A DNA stretch of 64,000 nucleotides from Muricea muricata (GCA_963855995.1 OY979723.1:2795001-2859000), one strand, 5' to 3'; positions 15,451 through 28,577 are shown, numbered from the stretch's first letter. Notes: generated by a model from the sequence alone, not told the origin. A program made the numbers and translations.

Positions 15451-17007
15451 TCATGTTATATATTCCTTTATTCAGACTATATCTACGTGACGTAGTGGAT
15501 CTTTACAGTATATATATATTTATGCTGTACAGTTCACTAGGTCTTCTTCTTTTGTTGTCGTAGATAGTAGAGTTTTCACTTCTCGGCTACTCAGCAACTA
15601 CTGTCGAGATTCAGCTGGGGCGGTCTTTTATATTAACGGTCGTAAGAGTTTTTGTGCATGTGAACAGAATGGTGGGCTGATGTGGGCTCAGCCAATCAGG
15701 ATCTAGGTTTTGGATTTCTGAAATCTCGCACCAGCTCTTTTCCTATATTTATTTAAGGCGTTGTCGCACTGTCTCAGTCGGTCGTATGCTCCGTCAATAT
15801 TATTTAAAAAATGTTGACTTCTTTAGTAAAACTTAATATCTCCATATATAGGAACTCAACTTCAATGTTTGACTTTTACACAATACTACATTTTTATGTG
15901 ACGTAACGCTTTTATTACCTGACCGCGCGAAATACTTCTACAAATGATTGACAGTAATGCCTCAAACCTGTGCACGTGCAAGTACAAAGGTTGTGCACCA
16001 CTGGAATTTTCCATATCTAAATAAATCCGACCACCTTGTATTTTGTTTTTATCAAACATTGACAAGTTCAAGTATCATTAGTTATACTGTGAGCCTAATG
16101 GAAAAGATAACTGACAGGTCGTGAAAGATATACGAATTTTATTTAGTTTATGTTTCCTTAGCAGCCAAATATGCCCATTATCTTTTCCGCTGACGTATCT
16201 AGTGTTTACCTTGCCAGGAGAATATAATTTGGCTATTTTTATGCTATTAATGTACTACTTCGTAACACTCATGTTAGTATCGAACTTTCACTGATTTCTT
16301 CTGTTTGATCTTTTGTTTTTTCGTATGCGATGTTTAAAAAGACATTAAGATATGATTCTGAATGGCCGTTGTCTCAAACCTGAAATTCTTTAGAACTTGA
16401 CGTATATATTGTCACTAATATTTACAACTTATGAACAGGAACACCCATGCATGCACTAAACTTTCTTTCACCTGCACCTTTTATGGAACGTTTCGACTAT
16501 GTGAGATATATATTACGATACAAGCCTGAATGATTTCGAGTAAACGCCCGGAATTGCAAAGTCATCTAAGTGTGTACCATCTACCATATTTACCATGAAC
16601 GAAGAATGCAGCCGAACAGCTATATATAAAACCATCAAACACAAATTAATTACAAACTTCGACAGGGATTGACCAACTCACCAGCTACGGGATATAAAAC
16701 TAGTCTTCTCTTGCGTTTCCCTTGGAGGACTTCTGCTGCTTGACTGTAGGTTAAATTTGGGCGTTGTATATATACCCTTAATTGACTCATTAGCTGCAAT
16801 TATATGCGCAATATATGCATGCATCAGTGTTGTGTAACCAAACGTAAAGAATTTAGCGAACAAAGATTCTTGCCAAGATTATGGTATGGTAACGTGCATT
16901 ACCAACATTAATTACACTCATAAACAAAATATTCAGACTTCATTGCTTGTCAATTCTCTGGCTTCTCGTATGAGGCTTGCAAGTTTACTCCGATATGCCG
17001 ATTGGAC
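15450..17007. other. Intergenic, no gene seen
   Basis: Upstream flank of the EGF-TLDc gene. No open frame with coding character; ORFs of about 60 codons here look random. Confidence 0.5.
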
Positions 17008-17281
17008 ATGGGTTAGGGACCGATCGTTAATTACGTCACAGGGGGGAGGGGGAGGGGGCGGTGGTTTCCGAAACAAAATGGAAAAATAAGATTTTTACCC
17101 TTTACAATAACCTAAAATGAAAACATTGCCCCTCTTCACATTTTTAAAATAAATTTTAACCCCCTTCATTTTTAATGTAGCATAAAACTTCACCCCCCCC
17201 CCAAAGTTACTAATGTTGAAAAGCATACCCCCTATCAAAACCACCCCCACGTGACGTAATTAACGATCAGTCCCTAACACT
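17008..17281. mobile_element. MITE with TTAGGGACCGATCGTTAATT termini
   Basis: About 274 bp. Left end TTAGGGACCGATCGTTAATT followed by ACGTCAC and a G-run; right end C-run, GTGACGTAATTAACGAT, CAGTCCCTAA. Truncated relatives in both palindrome arms (1620-1700, 7505-7620). Confidence 0.75.
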
Positions 17282-17355
17282 GGATCAGTAAGAGCTGATC
17301 CCATCACTGGACCTCTACGAACTTTTTAGGACTATCCAGTTCAAATAAAGTTAGT

Positions 17356-18168
17356 TTAACTTCGTTAGAAATACCAAAGCCCAGACAACAGCTTTAAATA
17401 GAGCCATAACATAACTGAACAAAACAAATTTTTTTGAAAAATATTTAATGAAGCTAACGTTTCGTTGCTATACTTGCAACATCTTCAGAGCAATTAAGGC
17501 ATTATAATAGGTACAAAAGCTTATATAAAGCACAGAATTCTAATAAGGTTACAAAAAACGGTTACAGATTTAAAATAAGCAAATCATAGCGATTTAACAA
17601 TAACAAAACTAAGGACATATAATATTACAGTTTACTATACAAAGGTCATGCAAGGTAGGATTAATTATACAAGGTTAAAGGTACAGAACTAAGATTGACA
17701 TTAAGTGAAGGCTTAAGTTTATAGATAAGTAAACTTTCCCTTAACAAACTTTCTCCTGCTCTTCATCTTTTGAACTTTTGTTAAGGGAAAGTTTACTTAT
17801 CTCTAAACTTAAGCCTTCACTTAATGTCAATCTTAGTTCTGTACCTTTAACCTTGTATAATTAATCCTACTTTGCATGACCTTTGTGTAGTAAACTGTAA
17901 TATTATATGTCCTTAGTTTTGTTATTGTTAAATCACTATGATTTGCCTATTTTAAATCTGTAACCGTTTTTTGTAGCTTTAGAATTTTGTGCTTCACATA
18001 TAAGCTTTTGTACATATTATAATACATTAATTGCTCTGAAGATGTTGCAAGTGTAGCAACGAAACGTTAGCTTCATTAAATATTTTTCAAAAAAAATTGT
18101 TTTGTTCAGTTATGTTATGGCTCTATTTAAAGCTGTTGTCTGGGCTTTGATATTTCTAACGAAGTTAA
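17356..18168. mobile_element. 813-bp foldback element, ~390-bp arms
   Basis: Starts TTAACTTCGTTAGAAATA and ends with its complement, centre about 17762, loop about 30 bases. Each arm has CTGAAGATGTTGCAAG then GCAACGAAACGTTAG, a motif common near the ends of Penelope-like and other retroelements. It resembles a hammerhead core but cannot form stem III. No coding capacity. Confidence 0.8.
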
Positions 18169-18861
18169 GATTTCCGCCCGGAGTATTTATTGCTATTGTT
18201 TTGAAAGTTAGTTTAGGTTTCCTCTGGCAGTAACACTACAATCAGTGCCAAAACACTCTGGACAAACTATCAAATAACACTACACTGCTATATATTTGAC
18301 CCCCAGTGCCCCCCTTTCACATTGTTTATTAGGATGGGGGGAGGGAGGGATCTGCTTTATCTAAGCAACTCTCTAAGAATTGGGTTACTTGTAGGTTGAG
18401 AAGCAACTGTCCAAAACAGTTTTGTCACTGATTGTCTGCGAGGCTCATTTATATTAGTGAATTAAAATTTAGTTCTGAAGTTAAAAATGCGTGTATTTGA
18501 GAGTATTTTTCACAGTATTCACAAATGACTAAGTTGAGGGACGTTTTAAAGCGCAGAGATGTTCAACATATGCAATTAGCACGGATTTTTCTTTACATGT
18601 ATGCGTCAGTAATTTTGGAGCTGGATACTAATCCGTCTACAACTGATCGAACGTTGGTGATTTTGCTTTTCGCCAACGCAAGGAAGACATCTCGATTTAA
18701 TTGGATTTTAAAATACTTAATCGTATTTAGGACAAAATGCAATTATCATTGAGTGTTTACAACCATTTGCAAGCTACCGTTCACCGTGCATTCAAAACAA
18801 CGTTTTAAAAAGTTATCAATAGCATGTTAGTCAGTTGAAACTTATTAGTTTCAGCTGTCAA

Positions 18862-19020
18862 ACTTGTAAGTTTTGAACGCGTAACTTGTAGTTTTGTGCG
18901 CGTAACTTGAAGTTTTGGTGCCGTAACTTGCAGTTTTGATGCCATAACTTGTAGTTTTGATGCCATAACTTGTAGTTTTGATGCCGTAACTTGTAGTTTT
19001 GATGCCGTAACTTTTCGCTT
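18862..19020. repeat. 21-bp minisatellite, ~7-8 units
   Basis: Unit GCCGTAACTTGTAGTTTTGA plus one base, so every frame repeats a heptapeptide (for example SYGIKTT on the minus strand). Open frames here are by-products of the 21-bp period. Confidence 0.85.
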
Positions 19021-19083
19021 TGTGATTCCAAAATGATGAATATTGCAACACATATACAGTAGCGGAAATTCAGTTGAAACCTC

Positions 19084-20285
19084 TTCACGCCATAATAAAA
19101 CGTTTCCCCAGAATATTACTGTATAACCTACGCAACAGGGGTCACTCTGTGGATCTTATTGAATAATTATTAGTGAAACATTATTAGCCAGCAGTGTGTT
19201 TGCCAACTAATCATATTTAAGGTCTAGCCACAATGACTAACGTTAATCATGATTAACTAAACTAACTACGTTTTTATACAACCGACCCCTGATCAAAAAT
19301 TTTTCATCAATATTTTACAAATTAATGGTGTGACTGTTCTGAAATTAAGACTGACTAATTTGATATACAGTATGGGCTTCCTCGCGTACACGCACCACAA
19401 CGTGCGCACTTCCTCGCGCTCGAATGTGCGCACATTCTTGCACCCTAACGCGCGCGCGGGCTTCCTCGCACCATAATGTGCGCACATTCTAGCACTTTAC
19501 ATATATATATAAATATGTATGTGTTACTTCGCAGCACACATAAACCACCTGTTCAGTCTTTACTTATAATACGCTTGAAGACATCAACATCCGAAAATGG
19601 AAACAGTTGGAGCTTTACCTTCACCAGGCGTTATTTTGCCAACAGCTATAATCCATCTATTTGGTATACTATCGGAAAACGGTATAGAAGAAAAGCAATG
19701 CCATTTCTGTTTTGAAGCTATCGAGGCCGAAGAGGTACTCGCTATGGACACATCGTGTTGTCACCAAGGTGCTCACTGTGAGTGTTAGAGACATTGAGCA
19801 GCATCGTCCGTGGTCGACGGGACAGTACGCTGTGGGTATTGCAAAACGTTATTTCCGGACAATCAACTATGTTTTTTGTGCTTGGAAAAAAAGAACGCGA
19901 GAACGAACAGCTTATGATAACTAGTTTTTGTCATACAACAATGCATGCAGAGTGTATAATGCTACTCCGATCAGTGCTCTCACGGTTATCCTTTGACGTC
20001 GTCCTGGAATGCGGACAAGCTACATACTGTGGGTGCAAAAATTTTCATTTTTTCAATACATTTTTCTGAAAATATGTTTTTTTCCGAATACTGCCGTGCG
20101 CACATCCTCGCGTGCATTGGGATAGTGCGCACCTCCTCGCGTGTATCGGGATAGTACGCACATTCTCGCGTGCATCGGGATAGTGCGCACATCCTAGCGT
20201 GCGGACATCTTCGCAATGACGTCATTTTCCTATATACAGGCTTGCATACTAATAACTTCCGGCGTCATCCGGGGGGGGGGCGTAA
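19084..20285. repeat. Third, single copy of the RING-ORF repeat
   Basis: Colinear with 5134-6825 but without the 439-bp MITE. Includes the CpG minisatellites (19376-19495, 20095-20235), the RING-like ORF and the TGACGTCA site. It starts at the CGCCATAATA boundary, so the central module with the basic/acidic ORF is not part of this repeat. Confidence 0.85.
19597..19924 (+). pseudogene. RING-like zinc-finger ORF, copy 3 (stop codons)
   Basis: METVGALPSPG start; CHFCFEAIEAEEV keeps the GAG codon that is TAG in copy 2, and CGYCKTLF keeps the cysteine lost in copy 2. A short deletion after HCEC gives TAG and then TGA. Taken together the three copies show that an intact C-x2-C / C-x4-H-x-C / H / C-x2-C protein once existed. 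Confidence 0.55.
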
Positions 20286-20350
20286 TACTACTATCATCTC
20301 TTATTGATCTAGTGTTAGTACAGGAGAATCCTAAACTAAACTAACTTTAT
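20286..20350. repeat. Single piece of the ~115-bp GATCC repeat
   Basis: CTCTTATTGATCTAGTGTTA and CTAAACTAAACTAACTTTAT, inverted relative to 6830-7200. Confidence 0.7.
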
Positions 20351-20416
20351 CTAGTATACTACTTTAACGTGCCGAGCAAGTACAACAGACAACGTGGTCT
20401 AGGTCCAATAACCTAC

Positions 20417-20682
20417 ATTAGACCATAGATATTAGAAAAATGGATGGACTGGCAACTCTTTTGTTATCTATATTTTATCTTCAGTTGAGCACACCGGAAG
20501 CAAACATTGCCCAACTTGTACGGTAATTATGCTCATGAACTCAATTTCGTTTATGCGCATGATTACCATAGTGAGTTCTGCAATGTTTGTTTCCGGTTTA
20601 TTCAAAATAACTGAACCGAAGATCGTGTATAGTACTAACAGCGTTGCCAATCCATTCCCCTTGCTAATATCTATGATTAGAC
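20417..20682. mobile_element. ~265-bp foldback MITE
   Basis: Imperfect inverted arms: CATAGATATTAG...ATGGATGGACTGGCAAC on the left against its complement on the right (GTTGCCAATCCATTC...CTAATATCTATG), continuing to a centre near 20550. Confidence 0.65.
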
Positions 20683-20689
20683 CAAAACA

Positions 20690-22085
20690 TTTGTGATACA
20701 GAAGTTCAAAAACAAACCATGACAGCCTATTGTAAAATACTATTCGTTTTACTGTATCCCCCCCCCCCCCTCTGTGCTGGATCAGGAGGTTTCCAGTCTC
20801 TCTGAAGCTTAGCCTGCGTTCCGCCCTCCTTCCCTTGGCTTATTTGCTCGAGATTTATCGACTGCTTGGCGTAAATCTTCGGATTTGCTCGTCGGCCACT
20901 CGGAAATAACCACATTCAAAAATTCTTTCTCCATTTTGCAAGAACAAGTTCTTGAAAATATTTAAAGATTTTTCAAGCAATCCTGCCTTTATTTCAAGGT
21001 AATATGCCCTATTTTTCATCAGTAGTTGTAGACAAGTATCTAGATCTATGACTTTGATAAATTATGTGGACAATCGGGCTTAAAATCAGGGCGAACTTCG
21101 CCAAAAATTCCCCAGGAATTTCAGAATTTGACTCCAAACCTTCTCCCAGGAGCTGGGAATTTGATGTATCAAGTCTCACATAGGGTGGGGAATTTGACGT
21201 GGATGGGGAATTTGAAACAGAAGTATGTAACCAGCATGACTATATTTATTCTCCCTTTTAGAGATTTGTAATAATTTTAGGTATGAATAATATTTAATAA
21301 TATTTAATAACATTTTGTTACAGTGGGGCATTTGAACATATTTTTTGAGCGGAGGGCGTGGAATTTAAAAAGTCAAGTTTAGTTAATCAAATGCACCGAT
21401 TGCATAATGCACATTTTTAAAAAAAAATGAAATAGTAAAAGTCATTAAGACCGCATTGAAGAGCATCCTAAAACTGCAAAGTTTGGTTGCAAAACACTGT
21501 AAAATGTGAAAAATATAACAATTTAAAGTTTGTGAGTTTTGTATATTTTTGTATTACGCACGGAAAATTTATACCTTTTCTGGATAGTGGTATCAATTTT
21601 TCATGTGTAATGCAAAAGTATAAGAACTTTGCAAGGCTATATTTTACGCATTCTACAACATTTCACAACCAAACTTTGTAGTTACACTAACTTTAGAATG
21701 TTATTCAATGCTGTAGTAATGAATTTTACTATTTCGATTTGTTCAAATTATTTGGCTATTATGAAATTGGTCCATTCAGTTGCAGTTGATCCCAATCAGG
21801 AGTGGAAAAATCTGTAACAGCAGAAAAACCAATCAAATTTGACGTAGGAAAACAGGACTGCAAATTCTCTTAACAAAACAAAAAAAAAACAATGAGAGCA
21901 ATTGCGGTCAAATTTGGCTAGGTTTTTTTAACGAAATCTATTTATTTAAATAAAATACATCACGATTGGGAAATACCAACTACTTTACACATATTTATCA
22001 AAGCGTTATGGGCGTAAAGTTAAGGTTTTTAAAGGAAAAAGTAAACTTAGTCATGGGGAGCAATCACAATGTATAATAACATGGT
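20690..22085. other. Intergenic, no gene seen
   Basis: Contains a 14-base C-run (about 20758) and, at 21080-21370, a region with repeated GGGGAATTTGA motifs resembling the interior of the 45470-46363 MITE, possibly a decayed relative. No coding sequence. Confidence 0.4.
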
Positions 22086-22232
22086 TTCAGGTGCAATTTG
22101 GAAATAACATGCCTGAGTGAGTTTTTCAATTGTGCCAATATTTCACACAAGTCTGTAGGACGAGTGCAATTTGGCATCATTAAAAAACTCACTTGTGCAT
22201 GTTATTTCCAAATTGCACCAAAAACCATGCTA
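22086..22232. repeat. 147-bp palindrome
   Basis: GTGCAATTTGGAAATAACAT on the left and ATGTTATTTCCAAATTGCAC on the right, arms about 60 bp. Confidence 0.75.
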
Positions 22233-22239
22233 TTGCCTA

Positions 22240-23960
22240 TACTAATAAATCAATTGGTGTCCCTATGTTTTTGAACCCAAGATAACTATAGGCATCCTGT
22301 TAAGTATTTAATGGCCATGTAGTCCGCACAGGTCAAATGATTCCATTGTCCCCCCTCCCTCTCTTGCATGGGGGGGGGGAGCAGTTATAGGGTTTTAGTG
22401 GCAGTCGAAGTGGTTAAACCACTTGCCTTCCACACATAAGGTCGTGGCTTTGATTTGGAGTAACATCTCAATGTTATTAGAACCCTGCTTCTGTGAAAAG
22501 AAGGATCAATTCAAGTTTCTCCCTCACCTCCCACACCTGAGGTAGTGTATATTCAAGCAACAAAATCTTGCCTTTGAATATGTCAAAGAATCACGCACGT
22601 TTTCTGTGCATTCATTCCCATTTCTAATTGGAATCTCATATACTGTATATTTGGTGATATTCTAAGATAATTGCTTTATATTTGTACGAAAAATTTTAAT
22701 GTAGACAACGCATTGTGACGAACATAAATTTTATGCAAAATATAGCTGGTTTTGGTTAAAACAAACTAAATTTTACTGTTGATTTATTGCTACACTTTTA
22801 TTATGAAGTCTTATAATCGTTTGACTTGCAATTGCCAACAATATTGAATCAATGACAAAAGTCATTGTGAATAAATTGCTCTGACAGCAAGAGTGGGTTC
22901 AAACAAAGGTTATTGCAAATTTAGCCCAATTACCCAATTACCATGTATAAACATGAAGTATTAATTAAAAAAATTAAAGATTAGAAACCAACAACCATAA
23001 AAAAATGATGTTTTAACTTGTCTGTCTTTTATTTCATGTGGTAGAGGGATGTAGGCTGTGGGGCATAACGTCAATAAGTTGGCTGATTTGTGAAATGTTG
23101 TAGAATCGGTTTAATTACTACTATTCCAGGATTGTTTATTTTCGAGGGAGTGCTTACTTTCGGAGTATGCTTACTTTTGAGTTGTTATTTTTGGTCTCAA
23201 CCAAATTTAAATCCATGCTAGAGTATATATGGTATACATATTGTTAAGAAAGTTTCTTTGCCATTGCATTACATAAGGGAAGCACATACATTTGAGGGCA
23301 CTTACTTTCAAGGGGTGCTTACTTTGATAATTCTCTAGGAAGTGTTTAAAAAGTTGAGCTTACTTTCAAGCACCACGACTCTATGGTGTACTCTATGGTG
23401 TACTCTATGGTGTACTGTTGTAGTGACCTTGCCATTCTGGCAAAGTTAAATAATATATGTGCCCCCTCTACAAAACTAGTTTTTATTGGCATATCTTATA
23501 TTTTCACATTTTTCCTAGATCTGCAGTGGATTGATATAAATTCTTATGAAGCCGATGAATCATGAGCAAGTTAGCCCTGATAAAGATGCGAAGGAGGTAT
23601 TGATATTTTCAAATTTTATTTTCAATTGAAGTGCTTCGAATATTGTTTGGGTGATTCTTTTGACACATGTGACATTGCTTTCTGTTCTAGTTTTTATTGT
23701 TTGGGTGATTCTTCTGACACATGTGACATTGCTTTCTGGTCTAGTTTTTTATTTCGTTTGTATTCATGGTTTTTGGTGTTACAAAAACCATGAATACCAA
23801 TGAAACATGTCATGTCATGTGCGTGGCAGGAAAATCATTAACTTAAAATTTCCACGATAAGTGGTCATCTTTTATCGGTCACTAACAATATGATAAGAAA
23901 GAAAATGTTGAATGCTAGCATCAACATGTTCATTTTTCTACAACAATTGGGACAGTATAA
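22240..23960. other. Intergenic with small tandem repeats
   Basis: A 13-bp unit CTCTATGGTGTAC three times (23380-23417), a roughly 62-bp unit twice (about 23640-23755, GACACATGTGACATTG), and a hairpin CATGGTTTTTGG/CAAAAACCATG at 23766-23800. No gene seen. Confidence 0.55.
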
Positions 23961-24298
23961 TTTTGTGCTTGTGTTTGTTGGGACTGCTGGTCTGTTGTGC
24001 TTGTTGGGTCTGTTGTGCTTGTTGTGTTTAATTGGGCTTGTTGACTTCCCTTGGGCTGTTGTGTTTGTTAGGTCTGTTGACTTCTGTTGCTTTTTGGGTT
24101 TGTTGGGGCTGTTAGGTTTGTTGAAATGTTGGGTGTATTGGTGTTTGTTGGCTGTTGGTTTTATACATGTTGGAAGTGTTTGGGTCTGTTTTGTTTTTTG
24201 AGTATGTTGTGTTTGTTGGGTCTGTTGTGCTTGTTGGGTGTTGGGTTTGTTGAGTCTGTTGAATGCTGTTGGGTCTGTTGTGTTTAGTGGGTTGTTAG
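23960..24298. repeat. TGTTGGGTCTGTTG minisatellite, left part
   Basis: Irregular 9- to 15-bp units of TTGTTGGG, CTGTTG and TGCTTG; Leu/Gly/Cys open frames are artefacts of the repeat. Continues at 24868. Confidence 0.8.
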
Positions 24299-24859
24299 TA
24301 GGGTTGGGCGATATTCAAAAAATTAACTCACGATTATTGTCCTGGAAAATATCGCGATAATCGATAATATCGCGATTAATGAAATAGAAAAAAATGACCA
24401 TTGTTTTCAAGGACAATTAATATCAAAGCATGTATAAACTTGTATATAATCTTATATTAAAGACATATAAACAACAGATTAAAGTAATATGAAGGCTTTT
24501 CCTTCTCTAATATTTACTGTTCATAACTGTTGTAAAATAATGTGTACTGTTCAATTTTATTCTATGTTTTGTGGAAGGAAAACTAAATTATGAGCATGCA
24601 GTACAGCTACTACAAAAACCAATTACAATTTGCCTAGTTAATACACTTTTAGAGAGTATATTTGTTGCTGGAATGCAAAGATGCTTTCTACTTTTTTAGG
24701 ATTCTGCAAGTTATATACATATTTCCAAGCAATATCACGATATTCATGGAACATGACGATAATTTCGATAAATCGTCACTCAAGTTTTTAGCTCCGATAC
24801 GATAATCGCAATTGGAAATATCACGATTAATCAAAATATCGAAATATCGCCCAACCCTA
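24299..24859. mobile_element. hAT-type MITE, 561 bp, exact 8-bp TSD
   Basis: Termini TAGGGTTGGGCGATATT and AATATCGCCCAACCCTA; target duplication GTTGTTAG at 24291-24298 and 24860-24867. Interior repeats ATCGCGATAATCGATA. TIR and 8-bp TSD fit the hAT superfamily. It split the TGTTGGG minisatellite. Confidence 0.9.
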
Positions 24860-24867
24860 GTTGTTAG

Positions 24868-25245
24868 CCTGTTAGTTTGTTGAACTATTGGGTTTGTTGT
24901 GCTTCTTCGTTTTGTTGACTTACGATGGACTGTTGGGTTTATAAGATTAGAGTTATAACAAAAACATGCATAATTTACACAATCAACTATTCAACTGTAA
25001 CTCAAATCTATTACAAAAAATTTAAATAATGATTTGCCCGTGTATACAAAAATTTTGTTGTTGGGTTTGTTTGGTTATTTCTGCTTGTTGGCGCTGTTGG
25101 TTTTGTTTGGGGGTGTTGGGTTTGTTTGGGGCTGTTGGGTTTTGTAGGGCTGTTGGGTTTATTAGGTGTGTTTGGATTTGTAGAGGTTGTTGGGTTTCTT
25201 CGGCTGTGGGGGCTGGTATGTTTGTTAGGTCTGTTGAGTTCCACT
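24868..25245. repeat. TGTTGGG minisatellite, right part
   Basis: Continues the array at 23960 after the hAT MITE, with an AT-rich break near 24930-25050. Confidence 0.75.
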
Positions 25246-26429
25246 ATCCTGGCTTACTTTTGAGTAACTTGAGTGGCAGCCAAAGCGTTTATTTTTCGGA
25301 TTGAATTTTTACACCTTTTCTACTTTTGAATTTTTTTCGATATAAAATATCGTTTCTTCATGATTTTTTGACGTTTAGAAGATTTTTCGTGTTACAAAAA
25401 AGTATTTTCTTAGAGGATTCTTGTGCCTTTGTTACATGTGGGAAAGGCATCTGAATTGGTTTGTAATTTGTGGATATATTTTGTCCGACTTAAAAAACAT
25501 AGCTGAAATAATTTTACTGTCAAAAATGCCTTCTATTTCCGAGGTTTAAATTGTTTCCTCTGTAAAAAAGTTTGTCAACGCTTAGCCAAAAGTTGTGGGT
25601 TTTCTCCGGGTACTCCGCTTTCTTCCCACTAGGACGTTGACACGGTAGTTACATGATTATAAAAATACTACTTTTCCATGGTAACCTAATTCGACCTGCC
25701 AAGCCTTACCTTCCTGTTAAACACGACTAAAAAATTGGAAACTACGTTTCTAAAGTGAGCAACATGTCACTTCGACTTAATCAGTTGCAAGTTTTTGAAC
25801 CATATATTTTTTGTATTAGTGAGAAACTCGTGCTGTATGCTGGACGATTCCTTTGTAAAACGTTTTGCAAACTTTTTTTGCTTCATGATTATTTTATTTT
25901 CTTTTAAGTTCTTTTCAATGAAGTGCTGACAAAATGTTCACGGACCCCTTTTAAGTAGAAATTCAATTTCCATTTCTTAAACTTGTGTCGGTACTTAAAT
26001 TGGATTTCCAACGCCAAAATGTCAACGACAAACGTTAACCCTCTGCTGATCCCACTAACTGCCGACCTGCCTCAGTTCTTGGCTGTCTTCCTCAGTCCTA
26101 AGCTCCTGTATTTCATTCGTTGTCCTCACTTTCTTTCCCATCGCAGAGCTGACAAACCCGCATAAACCACCACTACCCCAACTGCTACCCAATTTTGAAA
26201 ATTAAAATTTCGTAACGGTATCCATTTTAAATATAAGTTTTTGGGTATTTTAGTTTAGAGTTTGAAACAGTAAAGGTCGAATGTAAAAACATGAAGGATC
26301 GTATATTGAAACAGGTGAGAATTTTTCTTGAATTTACTGGCAAAATATGCAAGACGTAATTTGTGTTTTTAGTTAGTACTAATAGATTATAGATCAGAAA
26401 TCACGGCAAGCAGACAACTTAAGGAAATA

Positions 26430-26572
26430 CAAAATAAAACAAATTCCGAAAATAGACATCTTGTATTCCTGATATTCATAAAAAAACCAACTTCGTCGTT
26501 TTCTTTTTTTTTTCTTGAATATCAGGAATACAAGATGTCTATTTACGGAATTTGTTTTATTTTGGATTGTAG
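26430..26572. repeat. Hairpin, ~60-bp arms (unit A)
   Basis: AAAACAAATTCCGAAAATAG ... complement CGGAATTTGTTTTATTTT, with GAATATCAGGAATACAAGAT on both sides of the loop. Copy in unit B at 30643-30775. Confidence 0.8.
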
Positions 26573-26679
26573 ACCAATTTAGTTGATGTTGAGACTTGCT
26601 CTTTGATGTTTTGTTAGAGGTGACGATAGATTTTGGGGTTTTTGCATACTTTCAAAAATTTTAATTCCTTTATTAAGGC

Positions 26680-26822
26680 TGTTTTCCACTTCAATCGTAG
26701 CGAAACGTAGCGTATTTCGTTGTTTTGTGAACACTCAAGCAGAGCTTAAGATATGGACACAATAGAATACGCTACGTTTCGCTACGATACGGTTGAAGTC
26801 GAAAACGGGCTTTAGCCTAATC
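26680..26822. mobile_element. Short TIR element (unit A)
   Basis: AAGGCTGTTTTCCACTTCAA on the left against TTGAAGTCGAAAACGGGCTT on the right, with CGTAGCGAAACGTAGCGTAT inverted inside. The unit B copy lacks the left end. Confidence 0.7.
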
Positions 26823-28070
26823 CCATGCTACTTACATGCAAGGCGCATATCATCGCAGTCCATACATTTAGGATTTAGCTAATAAATTACGTTATAGACA
26901 AAATAGCAACATACAATCTTAGCTGAAAGGGCAGGGCTTTTGAATAAATTGTGTACAAAATTTGCATACGGCCCCTTTTAATTAAAAATTCAATTCCCAT
27001 GGGAATTAAGAAATTGAATTAAAGAAATCCTCCTACCCGGCCAGATTCCTATATGCCACCTCCATTGAAGTAGAAGTACTTACTCATATAATACAATTAA
27101 GTACTTCTACTTGTTTACGGTGGAAGTAGCACTCGGAGAGGGGCGAGTGCTAATGCAAATTTCTAAGTTCATTTTCTCCAAAGAGCAGCCTTGTATACCT
27201 AACGAATTAAAACAACAAAATATAAAACAGCGGTAACTTCGAAAGAAATAGATACGTTAATAGGCATGTTATTAACATGCTGTATCACTCTATACTGCTC
27301 GGTATAATAAGCTATCAAATGTATTTTTTTAATGAATCCCAGAAGGATCAGCACCTCCAAGTAGTTGAAAGCAAACGTTTTGTGTCATAAATATTAAAAT
27401 ACTGAATAGACAACAACAAATAGTACTAGTCAATTCCAACAAGTGAAAGGTGACCATTCCAGTACACTACAAATAGCACGACATGATGATTAGCACTCTC
27501 GATTACATGTTGACCATTCTGATTGTGCACAGACTGATCATTCTTATTGACTGTTCATTGCTATAAGATATTATTTGATAAATCAGTTTATTCCGGATGC
27601 CAGTTTATAACAACAAACCAAGACTGTAGCTGTCACATTTGTAGATCACGAGTATAATCACTAGTCGATATACATAAATCTCTATCACCTATGAGATCAA
27701 AACTTAAAATAATTATCTAAAGCTTTTCCACACTGATAGCTAAGTTAAACCAAGCTTGTAGCCTTTCGCTTCACACAGACACTACATAATTTATATTTAT
27801 ATACTCCATGAAAATATTCACATCTTGCATAAGTAACAAACATCTTAAATTTCTGTAAGGAGAATCGAATGGATTAAAAGCACGATCCTATATCCAAACG
27901 CATGAGTACATACCTTGACAAAATTCCACAGAAATAAAAAATATAGCCGCTTTTGATTCCGAATTCAAACGGCTCAGGATGTTAAACACGCAGTCACGCA
28001 AGCCATGAATACGATAATTCGCTATATTAAAACATACGTCAAAAGTTACTTTCTTGGAACATCATCGTTA

Positions 28071-28577
28071 AAGGGAAACGGCAGCAAAATTTTTTATGGT
28101 CTTTCGAAAAAGTCTGCAAAACAATATATAGAAGTCTATTACAGAATTTTTATATCTGCCTTATTTGGTGAGATATGATATTTTGACTTGAAATCTTCAG
28201 TTGTGCGCCATCTTGGATATTTGTAGATATGTATAATACGTCACAACTGGGGTCACGCAATTTTTTTTCTTACGACACAATGATTGATCTTCTCGAACAA
28301 CCACACACATGGTAAGTGTTGAAATGGTTTCACAAATATTTTATTAGTGGTATTTATTAGGAGAAGCTTTGAATGGCTTATCCCTGTTGTGACGTCACCA
28401 AAACTTTGTTAATGAGGTTCAAAATTAATCCAAGATGGCGGACAGTTCGTTAATTTAGGTGAGAATATCTTCGGAAGTAAAACAGATACCAAAATTTTGT
28501 AAAAGACTTCTATTTATTATTTTAAAGTCTCCCTCAAAGGAGACAATAAAAATTTTTGTTGCCGTTCGCTTTAATAT
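28071..28577. mobile_element. Palindromic MITE, TTAA-flanked (unit A, first)
   Basis: Ends TTAAAGGGAAACGGCAGCAA and TTGTTGCCGTTCGCTTTAA. Contains CCAAGATGGCGGACAG near one end and CGCCATCTTGGAT in the other half. Possible TTAA target suggests a piggyBac-like relation (inference). Unit B copy 32996-33497. Confidence 0.7.

Noticed and set aside
17450-18070. CTGAAGA ... CGAAAC motif in the 17.4-18.2 kb foldback as a further hammerhead ribozyme
   Set aside because: An extra U separates the core from stem II and the bases after GAAA cannot form a short stem III ending in UH, nor is there a stem I partner.
18805-19088. Three overlapping minus-strand ORFs with heptapeptide repeats
   Set aside because: A 21-bp minisatellite keeps all frames open and repetitive; no start context or flanking gene.
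23890-25304. Cys/Leu/Gly-rich plus-strand and Asn/Pro/Thr-rich minus-strand ORFs
   Set aside because: By-products of the TGTTGGG minisatellite.
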